A DNA stretch of 38,898 nucleotides from the NCBI GenBank assembly GCA_964483105.1, contig CAYZZU010000024.1, forward strand, positions 1-38,898, written 5' to 3'. Origin of the DNA: CAYZZU01 sp964483105. GTDB lineage: Bacteria; CG2-30-53-67. Under the pieces are notes generated by a model, which searched no databases, had not been told where the DNA came from, and worked only from the letters and a program-made list of their open reading frames with translations. Shown in pieces: positions 15,195 through 22,527 of this stretch; the stretch's first letter is position 1, and every line of letters starts with the position of its first letter. Both the position numbers and the translations under genes were made by a program.

Positions 15195-15964
15195 CGTCTC
15201 TCCTTTTCGACCTGGATACGTGTCAGCCAGTTCTCAAGTCGATCGATCATGAGCGTTCGCGGGTCCTCCGGAGATCCGGAACCCGCCTCAAAACAAGTCG
15301 TATCTTCCAGATCCTCCGACGCCTTGACTGCCTCCTCCTGATGTTTCATCTCCTCCACGGTCGACTGGAGTTCCGGGTCATCCGGGGTCTGCTGCAGCAG
15401 ACGCTCATAAATCTCACCGGCCTTTTCATACTCTCCCTGCTTAGCGTACAGGTCTCCCAGGGTCCGCGTCGCAAAAAAATCCCCATCCTCAGCAGCGACT
15501 GGTGGAATCTCGTCTTGAGACTCTCCGACCCCTGAGGTGTCGCTTTCGTGACCGATCAGTTCTCCCAGATAACGGTCATCCTCCGGAATGTCCGGTGGCT
15601 CGTTTCCACCCTCCCCGGGCTCTTCCCACGACAAATCCGCCTCATTTTCTTTTTCAGCCTCGTCCACCGGCGAGCGGCTATACCACCAGTTGTCAGCCAC
15701 CTCCTCTTCGGGAGGAATCAAATCGACCTCTTCCAGGAACGTGTCGTCCAGCTCGCCATCCAAGGAATCCGGGTCTACCACATCCACAACCACCTCGAGA
15801 TCCAGGTGATCCGCGCTCTCCGGCGTTTGTTCCTCCTCCGGAATCCCGGATCCGGAAACCTCGTCCATCTTTCCACGTCGGGAGGATTGAAACATCTCGC
15901 GGTCAACCTTCTCCCGGACTTCCTCAAAGAAATCCGTTCCGTGGGTTTTCTTTTCCTCACCCAT
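15176..15964 (-). CDS. Acidic protein with C-terminal TPR segment
   Basis: A 262-residue, very acidic protein (long Glu/Asp-rich, apparently disordered region at about 15-175) ending in a TPR-like segment (ATRTLGDLYAKQGEYEKAGEIYERLL, about 181-206) and a basic C-terminal helix (MIDRLENWLTRIQVEKERR). I chose the ATG at 15964 because GGGAGG at 15971-15976 is then 6 nt upstream; the ATG at 15970 abuts that site and farther upstream ones lack one. It is the first gene after the leftward promoter at 16190-16217 and overlaps the roadblock gene. Similar acidic TPR plus roadblock pairs occur beside MglA-type GTPases; specific function unknown. Confidence 0.7.
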   Translation of the reverse strand: MGEEKKTHGTDFFEEVREKVDREMFQSSRRGKMDEVSGSGIPEEEQTPESADHLDLEVVVDVVDPDSLDGELDDTFLEEVDLIPPEEEVADNWWYSRSPVDEAEKENEADLSWEEPGEGGNEPPDIPEDDRYLGELIGHESDTSGVGESQDEIPPVAAEDGDFFATRTLGDLYAKQGEYEKAGEIYERLLQQTPDDPELQSTVEEMKHQEEAVKASEDLEDTTCFEAGSGSPEDPRTLMIDRLENWLTRIQVEKERRCSKSF

Positions 15965-16101
15965 TTCCATCCTCCCGTCATTTACAGAGATCCACCTCGT
16001 CAAAACACAACATCCGGTGACCGGTTCACCCGTAATTTCCTTCCAATTCCCAAGGGACGGCTCTTCCATGAAAGGTCAAAAATTTAACAGCGGTCCCAGT
16101 A

Positions 16102-16121
16102 GACAAAAAAACGTTTTTGTC
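16102..16121. promoter_or_regulatory. Inverted repeat GACAAAAA / TTTTTGTC
   Basis: Perfect 8-bp arms (16102-16109, 16114-16121) around AACG, lying in the 5' untranslated region of the leftward TPR gene. It shares the GACAAAA half-site with the dyad at 16254-16285, suggesting one binding protein. A T-run follows on the plus strand, but no plus-strand gene ends here, so it is not called a terminator. Confidence 0.5.
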
Positions 16122-16160
16122 GTTTTTTTTTGATTTGATGAACAAAACTAAGCAGGATCA

Positions 16161-16172
16161 ATCTTGCAAGAT
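16161..16172. promoter_or_regulatory. 12-bp perfect palindrome ATCTTGCAAGAT
   Basis: Perfect palindrome about 18 nt downstream of the leftward -10 box at 16190-16195, i.e. near +10 to +20 of that transcript. The position fits a repressor site. No regulator is assigned. Confidence 0.45.
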
Positions 16173-16189
16173 ACTATCTAACTAATTAA

Positions 16190-16217
16190 ATTTTAACAAA
16201 AAAACCTTAAAAGTCAA
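16190..16217 (-). promoter_or_regulatory. Sigma-70-type promoter for the leftward TPR-roadblock genes
   Basis: On the minus strand TTGACT (16217-16212) is followed after 16 nt by TAAAAT (16195-16190), each one mismatch from consensus. Initiation would be near 16183, giving a leader of roughly 220 nt. A dyad TCAAGA/TCTTGA (16214-16219, 16229-16234) overlaps the -35 box and may be an operator. Confidence 0.6.
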
Positions 16218-16253
16218 GATCAATTTTCTCTTGATTTTCATATTCATTAATGC

Positions 16254-16285
16254 TATTTTGTCATATTATTGTTGAAGACAAAATA
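16254..16285. promoter_or_regulatory. Inverted repeat TATTTTGTC / GACAAAATA upstream of the rightward regulator gene
   Basis: Perfect 9-bp arms (16254-16262 and 16277-16285) separated by 14 nt, 27-58 nt before the ATG at 16312. The centre-to-centre half-site spacing, about 23 nt, is roughly two helical turns, as expected for a dimeric regulator. Autoregulation by the adjacent NtrC-like protein is possible but not shown. Confidence 0.5.
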
Positions 16286-16311
16286 TCATTTCAATCCATG
16301 GAGAACTCTTC

Positions 16312-17667
16312 ATGCAGAGACGGAAACTACTCGTTGCGGATGATGATCATATCGAGAAAGAATCTCTGGCCACCATTCTGCAACGTGAAGGATACGATGT
16401 AGTCACGGCGGGAGATGGAAGAGAGGCGCTGGAGAAGATCCGGGAATCCATGCCGGACCTTGTCTTGACCGACTTGAAAATGCCCTACCTGAACGGTCTG
16501 GAACTCCTCTCGGAGATCAAGTCCAACTACCCGGACATTGCCGTGATCATCATCACGGGGTACGCCACGGTGGAATCGGCCATCCATGCCATGAAGGTGG
16601 GCGCAACCGATTATATTTCCAAACCCTTCAATGTGGAAGAGGTCAAGATCATTATCCGGAAGACCCTGGAACAAAAGGAATTAAGGGAAGAGAATCTTCT
16701 GTTGCGGAAACAACTGAAAGAATATTATCAATTCAAAAACATCATCGGAAGCAGTCATGCCATCCTGGAAGTGGTCAGAATCTTGAAACAAGTCGTCAAC
16801 GGCGCGAGTCCCGTGATGATCACCGGTGAGGAAGGAACCGGAAAGGAACTGCTTGCCAAAACCTTGCATTACAACAGTCCGCGTAAGGACCGTCCATTTC
16901 TTACAATCAACTGCGGGGTCTTCGAAGCGGAACAGCTTGATGAAGAAATGTTCGGTACCCCTGCCCGTAGAGGAATATTGGAGCAGGCACATCGGGGTAC
17001 CCTCTTTCTGGACGAGGTTGAAAATCTCCCTCTCCCGATTCAGGTCAAACTTCTGGATTGTTTAAAAAACAAGAGGCTCCGACTTCCCTGGAAAGAACAG
17101 CCGGTCTCACTGGATATTCGATACGTTTCCGCCAATTCCTCGGACTTGGGACGCGAAACGGAACTCGGCAATTTCCGGGAAGATCTATTCTTCCGGCTCG
17201 CAGTCATTCCGATCTACATCCCTCCCCTGAGGGAAAGGCGGGAAGACATTCCGCTTCTGGTCAATTACTTTCTGAAACAGCTCAATCGTGAACATGACAA
17301 GAAAATCCGTTCCATTTCGTCGGAGGCCCTGGATTATCTGATGAAGTACAACTGGCAGGGCAATGTCACCGAACTGTACAATGTGATTGAACGATCGGTC
17401 ATCCTGACGGAAGGAGATGAAATCACGGTGGATGTCTTTCCCGTCCGCTTAAATGAAATACGGGAAGAAGAAATTCTCGCCATCCCGAAAATCCCTCCGG
17501 AGGGAATCCACCTGAAAACAGAGGTTGAGAAATTTGAAACCAAGCTGATCAACCACGCGTTGAACCGGACAAACGGTGTCATCACCCTGGCGGCGGAAAT
17601 GCTGAAGCTGAAACGGACCACGCTGGTGGAGAAAACCAAGCGGCTGAAGGATGTCATCCGCTATTAA
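16312..17667 (+). CDS. NtrC-family response regulator lacking the GAFTGA loop
   Basis: A 451-residue response regulator: receiver domain (1-120, acidic pocket DDD at 10-12, phospho-acceptor Asp54 in VLTDLKMP, Lys104), AAA+ domain (about 140-375) and Fis-type helix-turn-helix (about 405-451, ending LKRTTLVEKTKRLKD). Walker A GEEGTGKE (172-179) and Walker B TLFLDE (230-235) are intact, and the FRED/FFRL arginine-finger region is present. Where sigma-54 activators have ELFGHxxGAFTGA, this protein reads EEMFGTPARRGILEQA, so the sigma-54-contacting loop is deleted. Family knowledge therefore predicts no canonical sigma-54 activation; it may act with sigma-70 or as a repressor. GGAGA lies 7 nt before the ATG. 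A related gene follows 35 nt later. Confidence 0.88.
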   Translation: MQRRKLLVADDDHIEKESLATILQREGYDVVTAGDGREALEKIRESMPDLVLTDLKMPYLNGLELLSEIKSNYPDIAVIIITGYATVESAIHAMKVGATDYISKPFNVEEVKIIIRKTLEQKELREENLLLRKQLKEYYQFKNIIGSSHAILEVVRILKQVVNGASPVMITGEEGTGKELLAKTLHYNSPRKDRPFLTINCGVFEAEQLDEEMFGTPARRGILEQAHRGTLFLDEVENLPLPIQVKLLDCLKNKRLRLPWKEQPVSLDIRYVSANSSDLGRETELGNFREDLFFRLAVIPIYIPPLRERREDIPLLVNYFLKQLNREHDKKIRSISSEALDYLMKYNWQGNVTELYNVIERSVILTEGDEITVDVFPVRLNEIREEEILAIPKIPPEGIHLKTEVEKFETKLINHALNRTNGVITLAAEMLKLKRTTLVEKTKRLKDVIRY

Positions 17668-17702
17668 GATCCGCTGTAACTCAAGGAAAGGAACCGGTCG
17701 CC

Positions 17703-18719
17703 ATGAACGACACGTACGAGATTTCCAGAATCATCGGAGAAACCCGGGGGATCAAGCTGGCCAGACGCCTGGCCACCCAGGCCTCCAGAACGGAGGCCCC
17801 GGTCCTGCTTCAGGGAGAAACCGGCACCGGGAAAGATCTGATTTGCAAAATCATCCACTACAACAGCGCCCGATCCAATAAACCGTTGATCGCCTACAAC
17901 TGTCGGGGGGTCGATCCCGGGATCATCAAACGGGACCTCTTTCATGAGGAGGAAGGGTTTCGGAACCTGTTTCATCAGGCACAGGGAGGCACTCTGTTTC
18001 TGCAGGAGGTGGACAGCCTTCCGTTACATCTACAGGTCACTCTGCTGAATAAGATCAAGAAAGACCAGTTCCGCTCGAGCAGCGCCATCAGCAAAGTCAT
18101 ACAGCAGGTCCGCATCATCGCCTCAACAGAAAAGGAACTGGAGCGATTGATCCGGAAGAAACAGTTTCGGGAAGACCTGTACTACCAACTGAATGTGATC
18201 CACATCTACCTTCCTCCTTTGAGGAAGCGCATCAAAGATTTCCCGATTCTGGCCGATTATTTCCTGAACAGATACAGCGCCGAATTGAAGAAGAAAGTTG
18301 GCGGAATCGCGAATAGTCTGATCCCGGTATTGCGTTCCTATGAATGGGTGGGAAATATCCAGGAATTCGCCAATACAATGGAATACGCCGTCAACATGGT
18401 GAGCGAAGGAAAGGAAATCACACTACGGGAACTGCCGGAACATATCCTCTCCGCGAAGGGATACGATATCGCGAACGAGATCCTCTTCCCGCAAAAGGGG
18501 ATCAACCTGAAAAACGCCGTCAAAAAATTCGAACGGAACCTGATCCTTCAGGCCCTGGACCAGGCAGACGGGATTATCAGCAACGCATCAGAAATCCTGC
18601 ATGTCAAAAGAACCACTCTTGTGGAAAAAATCAAACGGGAGAAGATCAATTCTGAACGTTTCAAAAAACGGAGGCGTCTCCATAAATCGCTTCGAAAAAG
18701 AAAAAACATCCTCGACTAA
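17703..18719 (+). CDS. Receiver-less NtrC-like AAA+ protein with degenerate Walker B and no GAFTGA
   Basis: A 338-residue AAA+ protein related to its upstream neighbour but without a receiver domain. Walker A is intact (GETGTGKD, 38-45). Walker B reads TLFLQE (97-102), Gln replacing the catalytic-site Asp, and the GAFTGA loop is replaced by FHEEEGFRNLFHQAQ. The FREDLYYQL region remains, and a Fis-like helix-turn-helix ends the conserved part (LHVKRTTLVEKIKRE), followed by a very basic tail (about 315-338). ATP may be bound but poorly hydrolysed. It is probably co-transcribed with the upstream regulator and may form mixed oligomers with it. Its stop overlaps the convergent coaBC stop. Confidence 0.85.
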   Translation: MNDTYEISRIIGETRGIKLARRLATQASRTEAPVLLQGETGTGKDLICKIIHYNSARSNKPLIAYNCRGVDPGIIKRDLFHEEEGFRNLFHQAQGGTLFLQEVDSLPLHLQVTLLNKIKKDQFRSSSAISKVIQQVRIIASTEKELERLIRKKQFREDLYYQLNVIHIYLPPLRKRIKDFPILADYFLNRYSAELKKKVGGIANSLIPVLRSYEWVGNIQEFANTMEYAVNMVSEGKEITLRELPEHILSAKGYDIANEILFPQKGINLKNAVKKFERNLILQALDQADGIISNASEILHVKRTTLVEKIKREKINSERFKKRRRLHKSLRKRKNILD

Positions 18720-19957
18720 TCGGCCCCGGATGCAGCCGGAGCGTCCCGCAAAAAGATCCTGCAGACCCTTTCCAGAATTTTTCGGGCCACCTCCTCCTTG
18801 GGCAGAAGATCCGTCTTCTCAACACCACCCAGGCGGTCCAGCATCAGGACCCGGTTTTTGTCTGAACCGAATCCGGTCTCTTCTCCACTGACATCATTGG
18901 CCACAAGAAAATCAACACCTTTTTGCCGCAGTTTGGCTTCCGCCTTTTTCCTCAGGTTCCCGGTTTCCGCGGCAAATCCGACAAGGATCTGATTTTTACG
19001 TTTACGCCGGACGGTGAGTTCCCTGAGAATATCCGGATTCTCGGTCATTTGAAGCGTCAATTTTCCGGAACCTCTCTTGATTTTATCAGAAACCGGTGTT
19101 TCCATCCGGAAATCACTCACCGCCGCCGCCATGATCAGCAGATCCGTTTCTGGAAACAACCTTGCGACCTGATCCTGCATTTCCCGCGCGGTTTCAACGG
19201 AGACAAACGAAACCCGGTCCGGAACGGGAAGCATCACAGGCCCGGAGACCAGAGTCACTCTACCTCCCATTGCCTCGGCCACACGGGCCAAGGCAAACCC
19301 CATCTTCCCGGAAGAACGGTTGCCGATATAGCGAACCGGATCAATCGGCTCCAGGGTCGGACCGGCCGTTACGAGGACCCGTTTCCCTGTAAGGGGGCCT
19401 GCAGGCCGGAGTAAGGCGCGAATTGAATCCAGGATCGTTTCGATTTCGACCATCCGGCCTACCCCCTGTTCCCCACAGGCGAGATCACCCATTCCCGGTT
19501 CCAGGATTCGTACTCCCCGTTCACGAAGAGTCTGGAGGTTCCGTAAGACTGCAGGATGATGGTACATCCGGGTATTCATGGCGGGAACCACCAGAAGGGG
19601 GGACGTAACGGCGAGAAGCATGGTGGAAAGGAGGTCATCGGCTATCCCGTTTGCCATTTTCGCGATGATGTTCGCCGTGGCCGGGACCACGGCCATCAGA
19701 TCAGCTTTCCGGGGAACATCGATGTGGGCCATGGCGGGGGGCGATTCCGACTCGAACATCTGCGTGAGAACCGGCGCACCGGACAGAGTGGCCAAGGTCA
19801 ACGGCGTAACGAATTGCACCGCATGCCGTGTCATCACAACCTGGACGGAGAAGCCTTCCTTCTTCAGATTCCGCACCAGCAAGGGAACCTTGTACGCGGC
19901 GATTCCTCCGGTCACCCCCAGGATCACCTCTTTTTTTTTGAAGACGTCTTCCGACAC
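18716..19957 (-). CDS. coaBC: Bifunctional phosphopantothenoylcysteine decarboxylase / phosphopantothenate-cysteine ligase
   Basis: CoaBC performs two consecutive steps of coenzyme A synthesis. The N-terminal flavoprotein CoaC domain (about 1-185) shows VILGVTGGIAAYK, the catalytic His in AHIDVPRKAD, the PAMN substrate-binding motif and GDLACGEQGVGRM with the active Cys. The C-terminal CoaB domain (about 190-400) shows KRVLVTAGPTLEPIDPVRYIGNRSSGKMG, AAAVSDFR, VGFAAETGN and VANDVS. The start is GTG at 19957, sharing one base with the rpoZ stop (TAGTG). It ends the yicC-remA-gmk-rpoZ-coaBC operon and converges with the AAA+ gene at 18716-18719. Confidence 0.96.
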   Translation of the reverse strand: MSEDVFKKKEVILGVTGGIAAYKVPLLVRNLKKEGFSVQVVMTRHAVQFVTPLTLATLSGAPVLTQMFESESPPAMAHIDVPRKADLMAVVPATANIIAKMANGIADDLLSTMLLAVTSPLLVVPAMNTRMYHHPAVLRNLQTLRERGVRILEPGMGDLACGEQGVGRMVEIETILDSIRALLRPAGPLTGKRVLVTAGPTLEPIDPVRYIGNRSSGKMGFALARVAEAMGGRVTLVSGPVMLPVPDRVSFVSVETAREMQDQVARLFPETDLLIMAAAVSDFRMETPVSDKIKRGSGKLTLQMTENPDILRELTVRRKRKNQILVGFAAETGNLRKKAEAKLRQKGVDFLVANDVSGEETGFGSDKNRVLMLDRLGGVEKTDLLPKEEVARKILERVCRIFLRDAPAASGAD

Positions 19958-20292
19958 TATGCACTTTCTTCCACGTCGTTTTGAGACTCTTTCGGCATCC
20001 TGGCGGCGTCTTCTTTTTCACGGATCGCTCGGGCTTCCGCCTCCTCTTTTTCCCGCGCACGCCGAATCAGTTCTTCCCGAATCCTGGCGGCTTCCTCGGC
20101 TTCATAAAACGAAACCTTCCTCTCATGGATCTCCTGCAACGCGATGGTCACCGGCTTTTTGTAGGAAGTCTCAACCAGGGGCTTCGCACCCTGCATGATC
20201 ATCTTCGCCCGCTGAGAGGCAATATGAGCCAAACGGAATTTGCTGTTTTCAATCTTCTCCTCACGAATCTGTAGTGGATGCAAAATGGCCAT
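19957..20292 (-). CDS. rpoZ: RNA polymerase omega subunit with charged C-terminal extension
   Basis: Omega helps assemble RNA polymerase by clamping beta'. The conserved region is residues about 15-55 (ENSKFRLAHIASQRAKMIMQGAKPLVETSYKKPVTIALQEI). The protein is 111 residues, longer than the usual 70-90, because of an Arg/Glu/Ala-rich, probably helical tail (about 65-111). The gene lies between gmk and coaBC, the standard place. Confidence 0.93.
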   Translation of the reverse strand: MAILHPLQIREEKIENSKFRLAHIASQRAKMIMQGAKPLVETSYKKPVTIALQEIHERKVSFYEAEEAARIREELIRRAREKEEAEARAIREKEDAARMPKESQNDVEESA

Positions 20293-20383
20293 TTTGTCTC
20301 CTTCCTGATTTGGATGGACTGGTTACGAAACCATCCATTTTTACAATCCCGAGCCGTTTTGATCAGAGCCGTTGCGATCTCAT

Positions 20384-21028
20384 TCAGGAAATCCGCCTCT
20401 CCAGGAATTCCTCATAGACCCACTGGTGATCCACATGTTTGTTGGAACACTTCTCCGCGCGCAAAATGGAAACCAGGTCGGAAAGGGCCTGGTCAAAGTC
20501 ATCATTGATCAGCAGATAATCGTATTGATCAAACCGGGCGATTTCCTCTTTCGCCCGCTTCAGTCGCCTCTGAATCTCCTCTTCCGAATCGGACGCTCTT
20601 CCCCGGAGTCGTTTTTCCAGCTCTGAGAAGGTCGGAGTCAACACAAAGACATAAACCGCTTTCAGATCGGACAAAGCCATCAATTGTCCCGCGCCGGCCG
20701 CGTCCACATCCAGGATGACATCGCATCCCCGGCTTCGGATCCCCTCTACAACCCGCTTTGAAGTCCCATAGAGATGTCCATGCACCCGGGCCCATTCCAG
20801 GAATTCTCCCTGACGGATCATCCTGTGAAAGGTATCCTCATCCACAAAATAGTAGTCCCGCCCGTCTTCCTCACCGGCTCTCGCCCGGCGCGTCGTGTAG
20901 GAAACCGAGTGTGTGAGATTCGGAATGGCTTTGACCGCGGCACGGCACAACGAAGTCTTTCCCGCACCGGAAGGCGCTGAAAGAATCGTGAGTATCCCCA
21001 CGCCGCTTCCATGAGGTGTTGTTATCAT
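20384..21028 (-). CDS. gmk: Guanylate kinase
   Basis: Gmk phosphorylates GMP to GDP with ATP. Visible: P-loop LSAPSGAGKTSL, GMP-binding SVSYTTRRARAGEEDGRDYYFV, GEFLEWARVHGHLYGTS, and the lid RLRGRASDSEEEIQRRL. The ATG at 21028 gives 214 residues; a GTG at 21001 (205 residues) has a better-placed GGAAG and gives the typical MGILTILSAPSG start, so the true start is uncertain. A TTG at 21121 would add about 31 unlikely residues. It lies 91 nt before rpoZ. Confidence 0.95.
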   Translation of the reverse strand: MITTPHGSGVGILTILSAPSGAGKTSLCRAAVKAIPNLTHSVSYTTRRARAGEEDGRDYYFVDEDTFHRMIRQGEFLEWARVHGHLYGTSKRVVEGIRSRGCDVILDVDAAGAGQLMALSDLKAVYVFVLTPTFSELEKRLRGRASDSEEEIQRRLKRAKEEIARFDQYDYLLINDDFDQALSDLVSILRAEKCSNKHVDHQWVYEEFLERRIS

Positions 21029-21123
21029 ACAGTATGACTGTGATCCATTCAGGTTGTTGCAATGATCATCGAAGTGGGCGCACTCGCTCACCCGGGAGCG
21101 AAAAGGGAGAATCGCCTGCAATC

Positions 21124-21399
21124 TTATTCAGCATTCCCCTCTAAGGCTTCTTTTTCCGATTTGGTAAAGAATCTCTGGCTGATGGTTTCGGCCTGAACCG
21201 CGGAAAGGATGACATGGTCGCTGTCGGTGACCAGAATGGCCCGTGTCCTCCGCCCCTGTGTGGCGTCAATCAGCTTTCCGGAACCCTTGGCGACCTCTTT
21301 CAACCGTTTCATGGGTGCCGAGCTGGGACTCACGACTGCCACAATACGATCTGCAACGACGACATTCCCGTATCCGATATTAATGAGCTCTTTTGCCAT
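21124..21399 (-). CDS. RemA-family (DUF370) regulatory protein
   Basis: A 91-residue protein of the RemA/YlzA (DUF370) family: ELINIGYGNVVVADRIVAVVSPSSAPMKRL, GKLIDATQGRRTRAILVTDSDHVILSAVQAETISQRF. In Bacillus, RemA is a DNA-binding activator of biofilm matrix genes; in deltaproteobacteria the gene sits between yicC and gmk, as here, with role unproven. The ATG at 21399, preceded by GAGAGGAGCGG, was preferred to an upstream in-frame ATG at 21513, because AKELINIGYGN is the family N-terminus. Confidence 0.92.
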   Translation of the reverse strand: MAKELINIGYGNVVVADRIVAVVSPSSAPMKRLKEVAKGSGKLIDATQGRRTRAILVTDSDHVILSAVQAETISQRFFTKSEKEALEGNAE

Positions 21400-21516
21400 A
21401 GGGCCGCTCCTCTCAAGAATGACATGAAACCATAACCCCTCAACATTGACGATCCCCTTTCCGCTTCCGAAACCGGAGTGCACATTCTCAATCCCTCGGA
21501 AATGAAAAGGCAAGTT

Positions 21517-22374
21517 TTATTCAATATTCTGTACCTGTTCGCGTAACTTTTCCAGCTCGCTCTTGCAGGTGACCACCCACTGGCTGATCATCAGATCGTT
21601 TCCCTTTGCCCCGATGGTGTTGATCTCACGATTCATCTCCTGGAGAAGAAAGTCCATCCGTCTCCCATGCGGCCCAGCCTCCTCAAGCATGGCCCGAAAT
21701 TGCTGGAGATGGCTCCCCAGCCGATCCAGTTCTTCCGTAATGTCACTTCGATCCGCGAACAGCGCCGCCTCCTGCATCAGCCTTCCTTCATCCAGCCCTT
21801 CCCCCGGGAGGAGAGACCCCATGCGGTCTCGCAGTTTTTCCTTATAGTATTCCACTACTTCCGGACTTCTCTTGATCAATTTGCGACGGATCTCGCTGAT
21901 CTTCTCCAGAGACGATGCAAGCCCCCTCTTCAGGTTCTCTCCCTCCAGGACACGCATCCGGTCGATCGCAGCAAGAGCCGCCTTCAGAGCAGGGAGAACC
22001 TCTTCCCGAATGTGCTCCCCATCCGTGGCCTCTTCCGTAATTCTGAATAACTCGTGGAAGGATGACAGATGGTCCAGATTGATTTCCTGATGGATCCCAT
22101 ATCGTCGTTTCAGATTCACGAATTGCCTGTAAACCTGATCAAGAAGATCTTCGTCCAGGGCCAGGGTTCCCCCCTCCATCCTGGCGGGATGATCCGATAG
22201 ACAGGTTACTTCCAACCGCCCCCTTTTGATCCATTTCTTGATCTCCTTCGTGAACAGGACCTCCAGAGAGGCGAGGCGACGGGGAAGCCTGAAATGGATG
22301 TCGCAGAATCGATGGTTTACGGAACGGATCTCAAAAATCCATCCTTCCGATTCTCCTCGTCCATAGCCGGTCAT
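21517..22374 (-). CDS. yicC: YicC/YloC-family endoribonuclease
   Basis: YicC-type ribonuclease, known in E. coli to take part in turnover of small RNAs. The 285-residue protein starts MTGYGRGE and contains EIRSVNHRFCDIHFRLPRRL near the N-terminus and the conserved C-terminal DFLLQEMNREINTIGAKGNDLMIS. The first ATG (22374) has no good ribosome site: the strong GAGGGGG (22423-22417) lies about 43 nt upstream, and an in-frame CTG at 22407 is 9 nt from it, so translation may begin earlier (11 added residues). The gene heads the operon driven by the promoter at 22452-22480. Confidence 0.92.
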   Translation of the reverse strand: MTGYGRGESEGWIFEIRSVNHRFCDIHFRLPRRLASLEVLFTKEIKKWIKRGRLEVTCLSDHPARMEGGTLALDEDLLDQVYRQFVNLKRRYGIHQEINLDHLSSFHELFRITEEATDGEHIREEVLPALKAALAAIDRMRVLEGENLKRGLASSLEKISEIRRKLIKRSPEVVEYYKEKLRDRMGSLLPGEGLDEGRLMQEAALFADRSDITEELDRLGSHLQQFRAMLEEAGPHGRRMDFLLQEMNREINTIGAKGNDLMISQWVVTCKSELEKLREQVQNIE

Positions 22375-22451
22375 ACTTTTGAGTGCCTGCGTGTCTTCCT
22401 CTTTCAGGTGCGCATTCCCCCTCTTTCTTGTCTTGTGCCGGATTTTTCAGG

Positions 22452-22480
22452 ATTATAGTGAAAATAATGGATCTTGTCAA
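22452..22480 (-). promoter_or_regulatory. Consensus sigma-70 promoter of the yicC-remA-gmk-rpoZ-coaBC operon
   Basis: On the minus strand TTGACA (22480-22475), a 17-nt spacer and TATAAT (22457-22452): both hexamers match consensus exactly, at ideal spacing. Initiation is expected near 22445, leaving about 70 nt before the yicC ATG. Strong constitutive expression fits the essential genes downstream. Confidence 0.85.
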
Positions 22481-22527
22481 ATCAGTTTTATCTTTACAGG
22501 GTTATTGGAAGTCTTTAAACTTCTTTC

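Noticed and set aside
16102..16132. Intrinsic terminator (hairpin plus T-run on the plus strand)
   Set aside because: No plus-strand transcript would end here; the stem is almost all A-T, and the half-sites recur at 16254-16285, favouring a regulatory reading.
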